A DNA stretch of 64,000 nt from UBA6107 sp964459385 (GTDB taxonomy: Bacteria; Chloroflexota; Anaerolineae; Anaerolineales; Anaerolineaceae), in the NCBI GenBank assembly GCA_964459385.1, contig CAYWLG010000001.1:186001-250000 (forward strand), given 5' to 3'. Shown here in pieces: positions 36,166-45,498 of the stretch. A program made the position numbers and the translations under genes. The notes under the pieces are model-generated. The model was given only the letters and a program-made list of their open reading frames with translations. It did no database searches and was not told the origin of the DNA. Every line of letters begins with the position of its first letter. Within the stretch, counting starts at the first letter, position 1.

Positions 36166-36891
36166 TTAGACGAGCACCTCATCGGGCACGATCATCTTTT
36201 CATTGGCTTTGCGCACAGAATCGGGCACATCAAAGTTCAGGTCGGCGCCCACCATTTGGCGGACGTAGTCTTTGACGGTCTGATCCCAGTATTTCTTGGT
36301 GACGTAGTAGATCTTGGCGCCGCCCAGTTCGTGCTGCATATCGGGCCAGGGGTAAGAGGGCTGAGCCATGCCGAGACCCCAACGCATCCAGCCGTTATAA
36401 GATTCGTAGGTGGCCCACCACTCTTTGTTGCCCAGCATCTCAAAGCCGTAGTAGGCTTTGGCATAATACATGGCTGCGCCGATGCGTCCGCCGCGGGAGA
36501 TGGCCATGGTGTGCAGAGAGATGTTGATGTCTTCGCTCATCAAACGGCCGTTGGCGAAACCGGCCCACACGCCGTCGATCAAACCGACGAAGGTGTAGGG
36601 GTCTTTGAGGCGTTTGCGGGCCCAACCAAGGATCTCAGAATAGACGCGGGCGCCCACGATGTCATAGAAATCGTGCTCGACATGCATCAATTTTTCCATG
36701 TAGCCAAGCATCTGGGGAACTTCTTCCAGGCGGGCTTCACGGATGTAGAGGGTGCGGCCATCTTTCAACTGAACGGTGGCACCGGGCCAGGGTTTCAGTT
36801 TCAGTGCAGGGCCCTGAAGCATGGCTTCAACGTCGCGGGCATCGATCTGCAGGGTCTCAACAGATGCTTTTTCGGGAAGGTCAACTTTCAC
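36166..36891 (-). CDS. Uncharacterised GNAT-like protein in the FdrA operon
   Basis: 241 aa, soluble. A central region looks like a GNAT acyltransferase: LYIREARLEEVPQML, YTFVGLIDGVWAGFANG, and SRGGRIGAAM, which resembles the acyl-CoA pyrophosphate loop (R/Q-x-x-G-x-G/A). The rest is rich in aromatic residues (NKEWWATYESYNGWMRWG) and matches nothing I can name. GTG start with AAGGAG 7 nt upstream. It is the last gene of the decarboxylase/FdrA operon, so an acyl-CoA or N-acyl transfer step in that pathway is a fair guess. Confidence in GNAT is low to moderate. Confidence 0.55.
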   Translation of the reverse strand: MKVDLPEKASVETLQIDARDVEAMLQGPALKLKPWPGATVQLKDGRTLYIREARLEEVPQMLGYMEKLMHVEHDFYDIVGARVYSEILGWARKRLKDPYTFVGLIDGVWAGFANGRLMSEDINISLHTMAISRGGRIGAAMYYAKAYYGFEMLGNKEWWATYESYNGWMRWGLGMAQPSYPWPDMQHELGGAKIYYVTKKYWDQTVKDYVRQMVGADLNFDVPDSVRKANEKMIVPDEVLV

Positions 36892-36927
36892 AGCTAAACT
36901 CCTTGTCTCAATTGATAAATTAGGTTA

Positions 36928-37809
36928 CTAAGCCAGGTTGGCTTCAGTAAGTTTGTTGAGAGATTCGACGTGCTTCACTTCGTAGCAGTCGCCGAATTTC
37001 GTCTTGGGCATGGTGGCTTTCTTGGCCATCAGTTTTTCGTATTCATCGTCTTCAACGAAGGCAACGCAGCGGCCGATGGAGGATTCGCCATCGACAAAGC
37101 GCCACGGGAAGAAGCCCACCTGCACACGGCGGTTGAGCAGCAGATCGATATCGCCGCCCAGGCATTCGGCGTGCAGAATGTGGAAGGGGAACATCTCGAG
37201 GTGCATCAACTGATATTTGTCATCGCTGAAGAATTCTTCGAGAGATTTGTGGAATTTTTTCTGGAAGACCTTCTCGGCAACCTTGGCCTGGCGGGGCATC
37301 CAGTTGCGGATGATGGTGTTCATCGGGTGGTCGGCTGAGCCACAGTCAACACCGATCCAGCGCAGTTTCATTTTCTTGGCCCATTCGGCAAATTCGCGGT
37401 CGGGACCCGGGTGCTGCACCATATAGCGGACTTCATCGCCGTGGGGCATATCCCAGCCAAAATGATGGTAGCCGGTATGGATGATGAGGATATCGCCTTC
37501 TTTGACTTCGACGCGATCGGTCACCATCTTGCTGGTGTAGACGTCATAATCGCCGGCGGCGTCGCTCAGGTCAACGATGGCGGCATCATGGACGAGATAA
37601 TCCATCTCAAGGGCGGCGATATCTTTACCGGCGGTCCAGAAGTGGCATTCGCCGTCCAGATGGGTACCGAGGTGGTTGGAGTGAGTTACGACCTGGCCAT
37701 TGGCACCGTTGGGTGCGAGGCGTTTGAAGTATTTGATCTGAAGAGGTTCATAGGTCGGCCATGCGGGTGTTGCAATACCTAAGGGCAGAGTCAAATCGAT
37801 CAGTTTCAT
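36928..37809 (-). CDS. Cyclase-family (kynurenine formamidase / isatin hydrolase-like) metal hydrolase
   Basis: 293 aa. The metal-binding signature HLGTHLDGECH (H46, H50, D52, H56) is that of the Cyclase family (PF04199), where the usual Pro is replaced by Glu. Family members hydrolyse amides or open cyclic amides (kynurenine formamidase, isatin hydrolase). It lies between the GNAT-like and DUF1116 genes in one operon. In this context it could open an oxidised heterocycle such as barbiturate or a hydantoin; this is inference. Length is slightly above the typical 210-270 aa. Confidence 0.83.
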   Translation of the reverse strand: MKLIDLTLPLGIATPAWPTYEPLQIKYFKRLAPNGANGQVVTHSNHLGTHLDGECHFWTAGKDIAALEMDYLVHDAAIVDLSDAAGDYDVYTSKMVTDRVEVKEGDILIIHTGYHHFGWDMPHGDEVRYMVQHPGPDREFAEWAKKMKLRWIGVDCGSADHPMNTIIRNWMPRQAKVAEKVFQKKFHKSLEEFFSDDKYQLMHLEMFPFHILHAECLGGDIDLLLNRRVQVGFFPWRFVDGESSIGRCVAFVEDDEYEKLMAKKATMPKTKFGDCYEVKHVESLNKLTEANLA

Positions 37810-37831
37810 AATTCATTCTCCTTTTCTGAAT

Positions 37832-39241
37832 TTATTTACAGAGTTCACTGAATGCGTTGAAAGCATCTTGAAAAGCTTTTTCAGGTGCGCGCAAGATGCC
37901 TGCGCCAATACCGCCGATGCCGGGGTCTTTGTGGGCAATGCCCGTGTTGATCTTGGGTAAAATGCCCGTTTCCATTACTTTGCGAATATCCATCCCGAGT
38001 GGCGTGCCGCGGAAGTTCAAGGACGGGATGGTAAAGCCTTCGTGCTCACCAAAGGTGATCTCATACATTTCCATCGTGGTGGCGATGGCGTCTGCCGGGG
38101 TGCCGCCCACAAATTGCACGATGGCGGGTGCTGCAGCCATGGCAAAGCCGCCAAAACCGGCCGTTTCGGTGACGGTGCTGTCGCCAATATCGGGGTTGGC
38201 GTCTTTTTCGCTGAATCCGGGGAAGTAGAGACCTTGCACGATGCCCGCCGGGGCGGTGAACCATTTATCCGGCAGGGCAGAAATGCGAATACCAAAATCT
38301 GTGCCGTTGCGGGCCATCACTGTGACAATGGAACTGCCTTCAATGCCTTCGGCCGGTTCCACAGTGGCTTTGCCGGCTGGCATCGAGAGGTTGAGGAAGA
38401 AGTGGTCGTTCTTGTCGATGAATTCGATGACCCTGGCCAGCTTTTCATTGTCCTTGCTGGTGCGGGCCAGCGCGGGGGCAATGGCGCGCAGGAACAGGGA
38501 TGTGGCCGCGCGATTGCGGTTGTGGCATTCGTCGCCCATGTGCAATGCCTGGGCGATGAGTGCCTTGATGTCGATGCCGTTGGGCATGGAGAGGAGAGCT
38601 TCGTTGAGGGTGGGGTAGAGATCAGTCTCCATCCACTTTAGTTTGGCGTAAACATCTGGTCCCATGCCACCAAAGCGCAGCACTTTGCCGAGCCCTTCAT
38701 TCTGGGTGCAGTAAGCCTTGTTGCCGAAGGTCTTGTTTTCAATAATGAAAACCGGCATGTGAGGAGAAACGACGCCGGCCATCGGGCCAACGGTGTGATA
38801 GTGATGGCAGGGGGCAAATTCGATCTTACCCGAGGTGACCAGTTGCTCGGCTTCTTTCTCGTCTTTGGCCAGGCCTTCATAGATCAATGCCCCCATGACG
38901 GCGCCGCGGGTGGGGCCGCACATGCGATCCCAACTGATGGGCGGGCCGGCATGCAAGATCAAATGGTCGTGATAACCGGGGATGACATCTTTGGCCAGGC
39001 CCATGCCTACCAGCACCGGGCGGCCTTTCTTGATGCGATCCACGGCTTCGGCGTTGGCGTCGTCAATGGATTTTCCCGACTTTGTGAAGCGCAGATGCTT
39101 GATTCCTTCTTTGGGTGGGCGCCAGTCCACATCCACCACGGGCACATTCTGGTCTTTCAAAGGCTCAGCCATGCTGGCCAGACCAACATTCACGACTTCA
39201 ATAGGTTTTCCAAACAGGTCTTGAATTTTTCTATCAGCCAT
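37832..39241 (-). CDS. DUF1116 protein (YlbE-like), FdrA-system subunit
   Basis: 469 aa, close to the normal length of YlbE proteins. It opens with PIEVVNVGLASMAEPL and VDWRPP, followed by the long conserved blocks GMGLAKDVIPG, HAGPPISWDRMCGPTRGA and FAPCHHYHTVGPMAGV. In E. coli the FdrA, YlbE and YlbF proteins together are reported as oxamate carbamoyltransferase. It follows fdrA by 21 nt. The ATG is preceded by GGAG at 6 nt. I expect it to form part of a carbamoyl-phosphate-producing complex with FdrA and DUF2877. Confidence 0.88.
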   Translation of the reverse strand: MADRKIQDLFGKPIEVVNVGLASMAEPLKDQNVPVVDVDWRPPKEGIKHLRFTKSGKSIDDANAEAVDRIKKGRPVLVGMGLAKDVIPGYHDHLILHAGPPISWDRMCGPTRGAVMGALIYEGLAKDEKEAEQLVTSGKIEFAPCHHYHTVGPMAGVVSPHMPVFIIENKTFGNKAYCTQNEGLGKVLRFGGMGPDVYAKLKWMETDLYPTLNEALLSMPNGIDIKALIAQALHMGDECHNRNRAATSLFLRAIAPALARTSKDNEKLARVIEFIDKNDHFFLNLSMPAGKATVEPAEGIEGSSIVTVMARNGTDFGIRISALPDKWFTAPAGIVQGLYFPGFSEKDANPDIGDSTVTETAGFGGFAMAAAPAIVQFVGGTPADAIATTMEMYEITFGEHEGFTIPSLNFRGTPLGMDIRKVMETGILPKINTGIAHKDPGIGGIGAGILRAPEKAFQDAFNAFSELCK

Positions 39242-39262
39242 TTTATGCTCCGTTTCTCGCCG

Positions 39263-40813
39263 CTACGAAATGAGGTAGCCTGCCAGGCGGGATGCCATGG
39301 CGTTGCTCTTCATCACATGCACACCAGCCGCTGTAAGGATCTCAGTGGTGCGGGTGAGCCCCTGCGGGTCTTGCTCGGTGCCGGTGACGGAAGCCACAAA
39401 GAGAATTTCACGGCCTTCGCTTTTGGCGGCTGCGGTCGCCTTGCGGATGGCTTCGGTGAGTTCAGCCGCAGGGTCGGGATGCGCGCCGTAGCCAATGACC
39501 ACATCCAGCAGGATGACGGCCACAGAGGGGTCGGCGGCTTCTTGTAAAATGCGACGCATGCGCAGATCGTTATCGATCATGGGGTGCGGGCGGCCGACGG
39601 TAAATTCTTCTTCGCCCAAATCCACAGCCACATTGCCCTCGCTGCGGGTGGAGTCTTTCATCTTAAACTTTTTGTCCAGAGGGGCATTGGAATACATTTC
39701 AAAGTTGAAGGCATCGCGCCAGATGACCTGTGATTCGTAACATAATGTGCCGCCTGAGAAGAGGCAGCGCAGGTGCTTTTGGCTGGGTTTGAGGCGGGTT
39801 TTCAGCTCTTTGGCAAGGGTTTCAGCCTCTTGGGTCTCTTTTTGGATCTTTTCCTGAATATCCCCGATCTTGGCACCGGCCAGTTTGGCGGCGGTGAGAG
39901 CGGCTTCTTCAAGAGTGCTGCATACGGTGGCGTTGGCCGGCAGATTTGCGTCGCGGGTCTTGCCGCCGATCAGGCAGATAACGGTGGGTTTCTGGCTGGC
40001 TGCCACTTGCTCGAGCAGCACTTTTTCCACTTCGATGTCAGGGAGTTTGCTGACCATGAGGATCACTTTGGTGGCCGGGTCGGCTTGCAGGGCTTTGAGG
40101 CCCTCAATATACATAATGCCGCCGATTTCCTTTTTTACGTCGCCACCGCCAGTGCCGATGCCCTGGGTAATGCCTATGCCATTCTTGGCGAGCAGGGTGC
40201 TGGTCTCTTGCAGACCGGTACCGGCGGCAGAAACGATGCCCACCGGCCCAGCCGGGATGACATTGGCGAATGCCAGCGCCACGCCATTGAGAATGGCGGT
40301 GCCAGCCCCTGGCCCCATCACCAACAGGCCGTGGTCACGGCCATATTGCTTGAGGGCCAGTTCATCCTCTTTGCTCACATTGTCGCTGAAGAGCAGCACG
40401 TGCATGCCGGCGAACAGGGCTTCCCAGGCTTCTTCGGCCGCATAACGGCCGGCAATGGAAATAATGGCCACATTTGAGTTGGGCTGCACTTTCATGGCGC
40501 TGCGCACGGTTTTGGGTTTGAACTCTACACTTTCACCCGCGGCGGCTTTTTTGTTGAGCAGCTTTTCGGCTTCGGCAAGCGCTTCATCGGCATTGCCTTC
40601 GGTTTTGACCGAGATCACCAGGTCATTGGGGGTGGCGGCTTTGGCTTCAGGGGTCAGCAGGCCTGATTGTTCGAGCAATGCTTTATTTGGATCGGTGCCC
40701 ATGACGACCGAAGCATCTTGCACGCCCGGAAACTTGACCAGTTCCTTGGCAACCAGCATAAGGCTAACAGAATCGTGATATTCACTGGTCTTGATGATGG
40801 ATTTGACAGTCAA
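39263..40813 (-). CDS. fdrA: FdrA family protein
   Basis: 516 aa, related to succinyl-CoA synthetase subunits: GPVGIVSAAGTGLQE, GIGTGGGDVKKEIGG, then the ATP-citrate-lyase-like SGGTLCYES and DVVIGYGAHPDP blocks. The protein opens VKSIIKTSEYHDSVSLM, like other FdrA proteins. I place the start at TTG 40813, with AGGAG 8 nt upstream; the in-frame ATG at 40831 overlaps that ribosome binding site. FdrA acts with DUF1116 and DUF2877 in oxamate carbamoyltransferase as reported for E. coli. It is fifth in the operon after four decarboxylase subunits. Confidence 0.9.
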   Translation of the reverse strand: MTVKSIIKTSEYHDSVSLMLVAKELVKFPGVQDASVVMGTDPNKALLEQSGLLTPEAKAATPNDLVISVKTEGNADEALAEAEKLLNKKAAAGESVEFKPKTVRSAMKVQPNSNVAIISIAGRYAAEEAWEALFAGMHVLLFSDNVSKEDELALKQYGRDHGLLVMGPGAGTAILNGVALAFANVIPAGPVGIVSAAGTGLQETSTLLAKNGIGITQGIGTGGGDVKKEIGGIMYIEGLKALQADPATKVILMVSKLPDIEVEKVLLEQVAASQKPTVICLIGGKTRDANLPANATVCSTLEEAALTAAKLAGAKIGDIQEKIQKETQEAETLAKELKTRLKPSQKHLRCLFSGGTLCYESQVIWRDAFNFEMYSNAPLDKKFKMKDSTRSEGNVAVDLGEEEFTVGRPHPMIDNDLRMRRILQEAADPSVAVILLDVVIGYGAHPDPAAELTEAIRKATAAAKSEGREILFVASVTGTEQDPQGLTRTTEILTAAGVHVMKSNAMASRLAGYLIS

Positions 40814-40840
40814 TTTGATCTCTCCTTTCATTCAAAGTGA

Positions 40841-40864
40841 CCCTGGGGTTTTTAAGCCCCAGGG
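40841..40864. other. Intercistronic hairpin between oadB-like gene and fdrA
   Basis: CCCTGGGG pairs with CCCCAGGG around an 8-nt loop. No T-tract follows on the minus strand, the transcribed direction, so this is more likely a processing or stability element or a partial terminator than a full stop. Confidence 0.55.
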
Positions 40865-40881
40865 GAAAATCGAGAACCGTT

Positions 40882-42006
40882 TTACATGATGCCAGCCATG
40901 ACGGCCAGTACTACACCCCCAGCAATGACGCTGCCTAACTGACCGGCCGCGTTCGAGCCCATAGCGTGCATGAGCAAGAAGTTGGTGTAGTCATATTCCT
41001 GACCGAAACGCTGGACGATACGTGCCGACATAGGGAAGGCACTGATACCGGCGGCGCCGATCAGGGGGTTGAACTTCTTACCAGAAAGAACGTACATCAA
41101 TTTACCGAGCAGAACGCCACCGAAGGTGTCGAGGCCAAAAGCCAGCAGGCCCAGCACAAGGATCAGGAGGGTTTTGGGCTGCAAGAAGGCCACGCCTTCC
41201 ATCGTGCTGCCGATGACCAGGCCCAAAAAGAGGGTGGTCAGGTTGGCCAATTCGTTTTGGGCGGCATCATTGAGCCGGTCAACCACACCGCATTCGCGGA
41301 TGAGGTTACCGAACATCAAAGAGGCGATCAAGGGCGATGCCTTGGGAGCGATCAGTGAAACCACCACGGTCACGCAGATGGGGAAGAGTACGCGTACGAT
41401 CTGCGAAACGGGTTTGATGGTGTAGGGCATGTGCACGGTCTTCTCAGCGTGGCTGGTCATGATGCGCATGATCGGCGGCTGGATGATGGGCACGAGCGAC
41501 ATATAACTATAAGCACACACCGTGATGGGGCCGAGCAGATTCGGGGCCAGCTTGGAAGAAACGTAGATGGCGGTGGGGCCGTCAATGGCGCCGATGATGC
41601 CAATGGAGGCGGCTTCATTGAGCGGGAATTTGAGCAGCAGGGCCAGCAGCAGGGTACCGAAGATACCAAACTGCCCGGCCGCACCCAGTAAAGCCATCTT
41701 GGGGTTTTCAAGCAGCGGGCCAAAATCCGTCATGGCGCCGATAGCGATAAAGACAAAGAGCGGGAAAAGCTCTGTGGCAATACCGGCATCATACAGGTTT
41801 TTCAACCAGCCGCCGGCTTCAGTTGCACCGGTGAGGGGCAGGTTGGCCAAAATGGCACCAAAACCGATCGGCAGCAGCAGGGTGGGCTCATAATCTTTGG
41901 CGATGGCCAGATAAATGAGCACGCCGCCGACCGCGATCATGATCAGGTTTTGCCAGTGAAGGGCTTTGAATGCGTCTAAGAGAACGAGTAGTTTTGAAAA
42001 GTCCAT
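40882..42006 (-). CDS. Sodium-ion-translocating decarboxylase beta subunit (OadB/MmdB/GcdB)
   Basis: 374 aa, about ten membrane helices. It has the OadB-family features LLPIGFGAILANLPL, IGAIDGPTAIYVSSKLAP, and GAAGISAFPMSARIVQRFGQE near the C-terminus. The beta subunit couples decarboxylation of carboxybiotin to export of Na+. GAGG lies 5 nt before the ATG. It follows the biotin-carrier gene by 7 nt. Substrate identity depends on the carboxyltransferase subunit. Confidence 0.9.
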   Translation of the reverse strand: MDFSKLLVLLDAFKALHWQNLIMIAVGGVLIYLAIAKDYEPTLLLPIGFGAILANLPLTGATEAGGWLKNLYDAGIATELFPLFVFIAIGAMTDFGPLLENPKMALLGAAGQFGIFGTLLLALLLKFPLNEAASIGIIGAIDGPTAIYVSSKLAPNLLGPITVCAYSYMSLVPIIQPPIMRIMTSHAEKTVHMPYTIKPVSQIVRVLFPICVTVVVSLIAPKASPLIASLMFGNLIRECGVVDRLNDAAQNELANLTTLFLGLVIGSTMEGVAFLQPKTLLILVLGLLAFGLDTFGGVLLGKLMYVLSGKKFNPLIGAAGISAFPMSARIVQRFGQEYDYTNFLLMHAMGSNAAGQLGSVIAGGVVLAVMAGIM

Positions 42007-42013
42007 GTCATCC

Positions 42014-42448
42014 TCACGCGAAGCGGATGATCACAGCACCAAAGGCAACCTTTTCGCCAGCGCTGACCTCAACACTGGCCACTTTGCCGGCTCGCGGTGA
42101 TTTGATCATGTTTTTCATTTTCATGGCTTCAAGGGCACAGATGGTTTGACCAGCCGCAACGCTGTCGCCGGCTTTGACCGCGATATCCACAATGGTTCCG
42201 GGCATGGGGGCGGTGAGGGCATCGGCATTGGCTGCCTCTGCGGCTGCTGCGGGAGCCGGGCCGGCTTTTTTCACCAGCGGGGCAGCGGCAGATTCACTTT
42301 TTACCGGTGCGAGGGCAGGGGTGGCATCCTCGAACTCGATCGAGAAGTCTTTTCCATTCACCGAAACGGACACCGGGCTGACGTTCACATCGCCCACTTC
42401 CACTTCGTAGGGATTTCCGTTTACTTTTACTGTAAGTTTCTTGCTCAT
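42014..42448 (-). CDS. Biotin carrier subunit of the decarboxylase
   Basis: 144 aa. The C-terminal biotinyl domain has ALEAMKMKNM with biotin-accepting K110, and a Pro/Ala linker at about 60-80 separates it from an N-terminal beta domain, as in MmdC/GcdC and OadA C-termini. It carries CO2 from the carboxyltransferase to the OadB-like pump. It lies 30 nt after the OadG-like gene. Confidence 0.92.
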   Translation of the reverse strand: MSKKLTVKVNGNPYEVEVGDVNVSPVSVSVNGKDFSIEFEDATPALAPVKSESAAAPLVKKAGPAPAAAAEAANADALTAPMPGTIVDIAVKAGDSVAAGQTICALEAMKMKNMIKSPRAGKVASVEVSAGEKVAFGAVIIRFA

Positions 42449-42478
42449 AATTGATCTTTGCTCCTACATGGGCGTTGA

Positions 42479-42775
42479 TTAGTCAGCGGTCCAGAATGGA
42501 CTGCGGCCTTCGGTCAGGGAAGCACCAAGCTGGTTGGATCGTCTTCCGCGCAGGTACATGACGGCAGCCACGGCTGCGGCTACTTCTTCCTCTTCTTCAG
42601 CGCTGCTGATCTCAGCGACGATCACGTCCTCTTCCTCTATTTCCTGTACTTCAGCTTTGTACGGGAAGAGCGCTTTGAGCAGCATGATCACACCAATGAA
42701 GATAAGAAGCGCCAAAAACGTGATCGACAGACCAACAATGCTGACCATTAATCCAGTTTGAAAATCGGGACTCAA
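42479..42775 (-). CDS. OadG-family decarboxylase gamma/delta subunit
   Basis: 98 aa with one N-terminal membrane helix (VSIVGLSITFLALLIFIGVIM), then an acidic EEE-rich segment and a short basic tail, as in OadG/MmdD proteins that hold the complex together. The start is TTG 42775 (GAGGTG 5 nt upstream); an internal ATG at 42748 would remove part of the periplasmic end. It sits between the carboxyltransferase and the biotin carrier genes. Confidence 0.85.
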   Translation of the reverse strand: MSPDFQTGLMVSIVGLSITFLALLIFIGVIMLLKALFPYKAEVQEIEEEDVIVAEISSAEEEEEVAAAVAAVMYLRGRRSNQLGASLTEGRSPFWTAD

Positions 42776-42805
42776 GAGAACACCTCTTCTTTTCTGGTCT
42801 GTGGT

Positions 42806-44371
42806 CTACAGCGGCATACAGCCGTGTTTTTTGGCGGGACCGTGCGATTGTTTATCACGCAGCAGTTCGAGCGCGGCGATCAATCGCGGACGGGTTTCAT
42901 GCGGCAGGATGACATCATCAACGAAACCGGCAGCAGCGGCATTGTAGGGGTTGGAGAACTTGTCTTTAAACTCGCCTACGAGTTTGGCGCGTTCTTCACC
43001 AGCATCGCCCATCGCTTGCAGTTCTTTGCGGTAGAGAATGCTCACGGCACCTTCAGCGCCCATCACGGCGATCTCGGCACCCGGCCAGGCAAAGACCATG
43101 TCAGAGTGAATGTGCTTGCTGCTCATAACGATATAAGCCCCGCCATACCCCTTGCGGGTAATGACGGTTAATTTCGGAACGGAGGCTTCGGAATAGGCAT
43201 AAACGATCTTGGCGCCGTGGCGGATGATGCCGCCATGTTCCTGAGCGACACCGGGCAGAAAACCGGGCGAATCGCTGAAGGTGACCATGGGAAGGTTGAA
43301 TGCATCGCAGAAGCGAATGAAACGGGCCATTTTATCGGCGGCGTCGATATCGATTGAGCCGGCCATGTAAGCGGGCTGCTGGGCGACCACGCCCACAGAC
43401 TGTCCATGCAGGCGAGCAAAGCCGATGATGGCATTGCGTGCGAATCCGGCCATCACTTCCATAAAGCTGCCCTGGTCGAAGACACGGGCGATCACCTCTT
43501 GCATGTCATAGCTGGCACTGGGGTCGGCGGGCACGAGGGTGTCGAGCTCTTTATCCTGGCGCCACGGATCATCGCTGACGGCGGCAGAGGGGGCAGTCTC
43601 TTTGTTGTTGCCGGGCAGATAGTCGAGCAGGGCGCGAACCATCTCAAAGGCCTGTTTTTCATCATCGGCGGCAAAATGAGCCACACCGCTGGTGGTGGCA
43701 TGGGCCACTGCACCACCCAGGGTCTCAGAATCGACCTCTTCACCGGTGACGGTCTTGATGACCTCAGGGCCGGTGATGAACATGTTGCCGATGCCCTTGG
43801 CCATGACGATGAAGTCGGTCAGGGCAGGTGAGTAAACGGCACCGCCGGCGCAGGGGCCGAGGATGACGCTGATCTGCGGGATCACCCCAGAGGCCAGCGT
43901 GTTGCGGTAGAACAATTCACCAAAAGCAGACAGGCTAAAAACGCCTTCTTGAATGCGGGCGCCGCCACCATCATTGATGCCAATGACGGGCACGCCGGCT
44001 TCGATGGCCAGGTCCATCACATGGGCCACTTTGTGACCGGCCACTTCACCGAAGGAACCACCCATTACGGTGAAGTCCTGTGCATAGACACAAACGCGGC
44101 GGCCATTGATCTTGCCGAAACCGGCAACCATGCCGTCGCCTAAAAACTTCTCTTTGTCCATGCCGAAATCTGAATGGCGATTCTTCATGAAGCCGTCGAT
44201 TTCCTGGAAGCTACCTGCATCCAGCAACTCTTCGACTCGCTCACGGGCAGTCTTTTTGCCCTTGCAATGCTGGGCTTCGATGCGTTTTTCGCCGCCACCC
44301 AGTTTCATCTGGCCGCGAAGCTCAACCACTTTCTGATTGAATGCCTCGGGACCTATTTCCGATTTTTCCAT
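42806..44371 (-). CDS. Acyl-CoA carboxyltransferase subunit (MmdA/PccB-like)
   Basis: 521 aa, normal for the family. It has the two crotonase-like halves: GGGARIQEGVFSLS and GPCAGGAVYSPALTD in the first, FSDSPGFLPGVAQEHGGIIRHG and RKGYGGAYIVMSSKHI in the second. These are the acyl-CoA and biotin sites of methylmalonyl-CoA, glutaconyl-CoA and propionyl-CoA enzymes. With the three following genes it forms a complete Na+-pumping decarboxylase. ATG 44371 has GGAGG 5 nt upstream; a TTG 12 nt earlier lies inside that site. It heads the operon that continues into fdrA. Methylmalonyl-CoA is the default substrate, malonyl-CoA a possible alternative. Confidence 0.9.
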   Translation of the reverse strand: MEKSEIGPEAFNQKVVELRGQMKLGGGEKRIEAQHCKGKKTARERVEELLDAGSFQEIDGFMKNRHSDFGMDKEKFLGDGMVAGFGKINGRRVCVYAQDFTVMGGSFGEVAGHKVAHVMDLAIEAGVPVIGINDGGGARIQEGVFSLSAFGELFYRNTLASGVIPQISVILGPCAGGAVYSPALTDFIVMAKGIGNMFITGPEVIKTVTGEEVDSETLGGAVAHATTSGVAHFAADDEKQAFEMVRALLDYLPGNNKETAPSAAVSDDPWRQDKELDTLVPADPSASYDMQEVIARVFDQGSFMEVMAGFARNAIIGFARLHGQSVGVVAQQPAYMAGSIDIDAADKMARFIRFCDAFNLPMVTFSDSPGFLPGVAQEHGGIIRHGAKIVYAYSEASVPKLTVITRKGYGGAYIVMSSKHIHSDMVFAWPGAEIAVMGAEGAVSILYRKELQAMGDAGEERAKLVGEFKDKFSNPYNAAAAGFVDDVILPHETRPRLIAALELLRDKQSHGPAKKHGCMPL

Positions 44372-44478
44372 TGAAACCTCCAATAATGTTTTCGTTGGGG
44401 AAATACCACTTGTTATTCAAGTTTAGAATTAGTTGTCTGACACAGCAAGTGATACATTTAGCTACATCTATAGTTGAT

Positions 44479-44487
44479 TGTCATATT
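44479..44487 (-). promoter_or_regulatory. AATATGACA element upstream of the decarboxylase/FdrA operon
   Basis: The minus-strand 9-mer AATATGACA lies 108 nt upstream of the MmdA-like start and recurs twice near the other catabolic promoter region (50159-50167 and 50172-50180). Its last six bases could also serve as a -35 (ATGACA, 17 nt before CTAAAT), but that pair is weak. Confidence 0.35.
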
Positions 44488-44527
44488 AATGAAACAGGTT
44501 GTTCCTCAGTCCAAAAGTTCAAAAAAT

Positions 44528-44566
44528 AAGGCACGAGCACAAGAATTTTCATTGCGCTCGTGCCTT
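44528..44566 (-). terminator. Rho-independent terminator of the nucleoside ABC operon
   Basis: AAGGCACGAGC pairs with GCTCGTGCCTT (11 bp). On the minus strand it is followed by a TTATTTTTT run, and it lies 6 nt after the last permease gene. Confidence 0.88.
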
Positions 44567-44571
44567 TAAAC

Positions 44572-45498
44572 TTATTCACGCCTGTAGGACTTGAGCAGGG
44601 CGCTGGGGGCGGTGACGCTGCGCCCAGCCAGGGTCAGAGCCAGGATGGTGACCAAATAGGGTAGCGCCAGGAAGAACTCGTAGGGCAGCTTGTAGCCCTG
44701 TGATTGCAGACGCAACTGCAGGGCCGAGACGCCGCCAAAGAGGAAGGATCCCCACAGGATCTTTACCGGTTCCCAGTTGGCAAAGATGATGAGGGCGATG
44801 CAGACCCAACCACGGCCGTTGATCATGCCGTAGGTGAAGGCGCCCAACTGCGCCAGCGAAAGGAAAGCGCCGGCCAGGCCCATAAAGCCGCCGCCGATCA
44901 TCAGTGCGACGGTGCGGGTGGTATAGACGTTCACACCGGCTGCATCAACGGCTTCGGGGTTTTCGCCGACCGCTTTCACCCACAACCCCAGGCGGGTCTT
45001 GTTCATGACGATCCAGATCACCGGAATCAGCAGCAGGGCAATGTAGGTGAGCATGTGCTGGTTGAAGATGTTTGAGATCAACCAGTTATCCGGCAAAAGC
45101 ATTATTTTGGGAAAGGCCGCAATGGTGGGCGGGGTGGTGGGCTCGCCGTAAACCAGACGGAACCCATAGGAGGCCACAGCCGTAAGCAGCAAGGTGATGC
45201 CCAGACCGGATACATGCTGGTTGACGCCCAGGCGTACCGTCATGATCGACATCAGCCAGCCGGCGATGGCCCCGGCCAATACGGCCGCCAGTACCCCCAG
45301 CCAGAGCGAGCCGGAAAAATCACCCACCAGAAAGCCCACAAACGCACCGATGACCATGGTGCCTTCGATACCCAGGTTTAAGATGCCGGCACGCTCGCAG
45401 AAAAGTTCGCCAATTGTGCCGAAGATCAGAGGGGTTGAGACGCGCAGAGTGGCGCTGATGAGCCCCACCAGAAAGAGAATCCAGGTATTGTCGGTCAT
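44572..45498 (-). CDS. ABC transporter permease, nucleoside (BMP/RbsC-like) type
   Basis: 308 aa, about 8-9 hydrophobic helices with the conserved LIFGTIGELFCERAGILNLGIEGTM block typical of the NupQ/YufQ permeases that pair with BMP-family binding proteins. It overlaps the upstream permease gene by 4 nt. The genes make up a nucleoside or purine importer: binding lipoprotein, double ATPase and two permeases. Substrate probably a nucleoside. Confidence 0.88.
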   Translation of the reverse strand: MTDNTWILFLVGLISATLRVSTPLIFGTIGELFCERAGILNLGIEGTMVIGAFVGFLVGDFSGSLWLGVLAAVLAGAIAGWLMSIMTVRLGVNQHVSGLGITLLLTAVASYGFRLVYGEPTTPPTIAAFPKIMLLPDNWLISNIFNQHMLTYIALLLIPVIWIVMNKTRLGLWVKAVGENPEAVDAAGVNVYTTRTVALMIGGGFMGLAGAFLSLAQLGAFTYGMINGRGWVCIALIIFANWEPVKILWGSFLFGGVSALQLRLQSQGYKLPYEFFLALPYLVTILALTLAGRSVTAPSALLKSYRRE

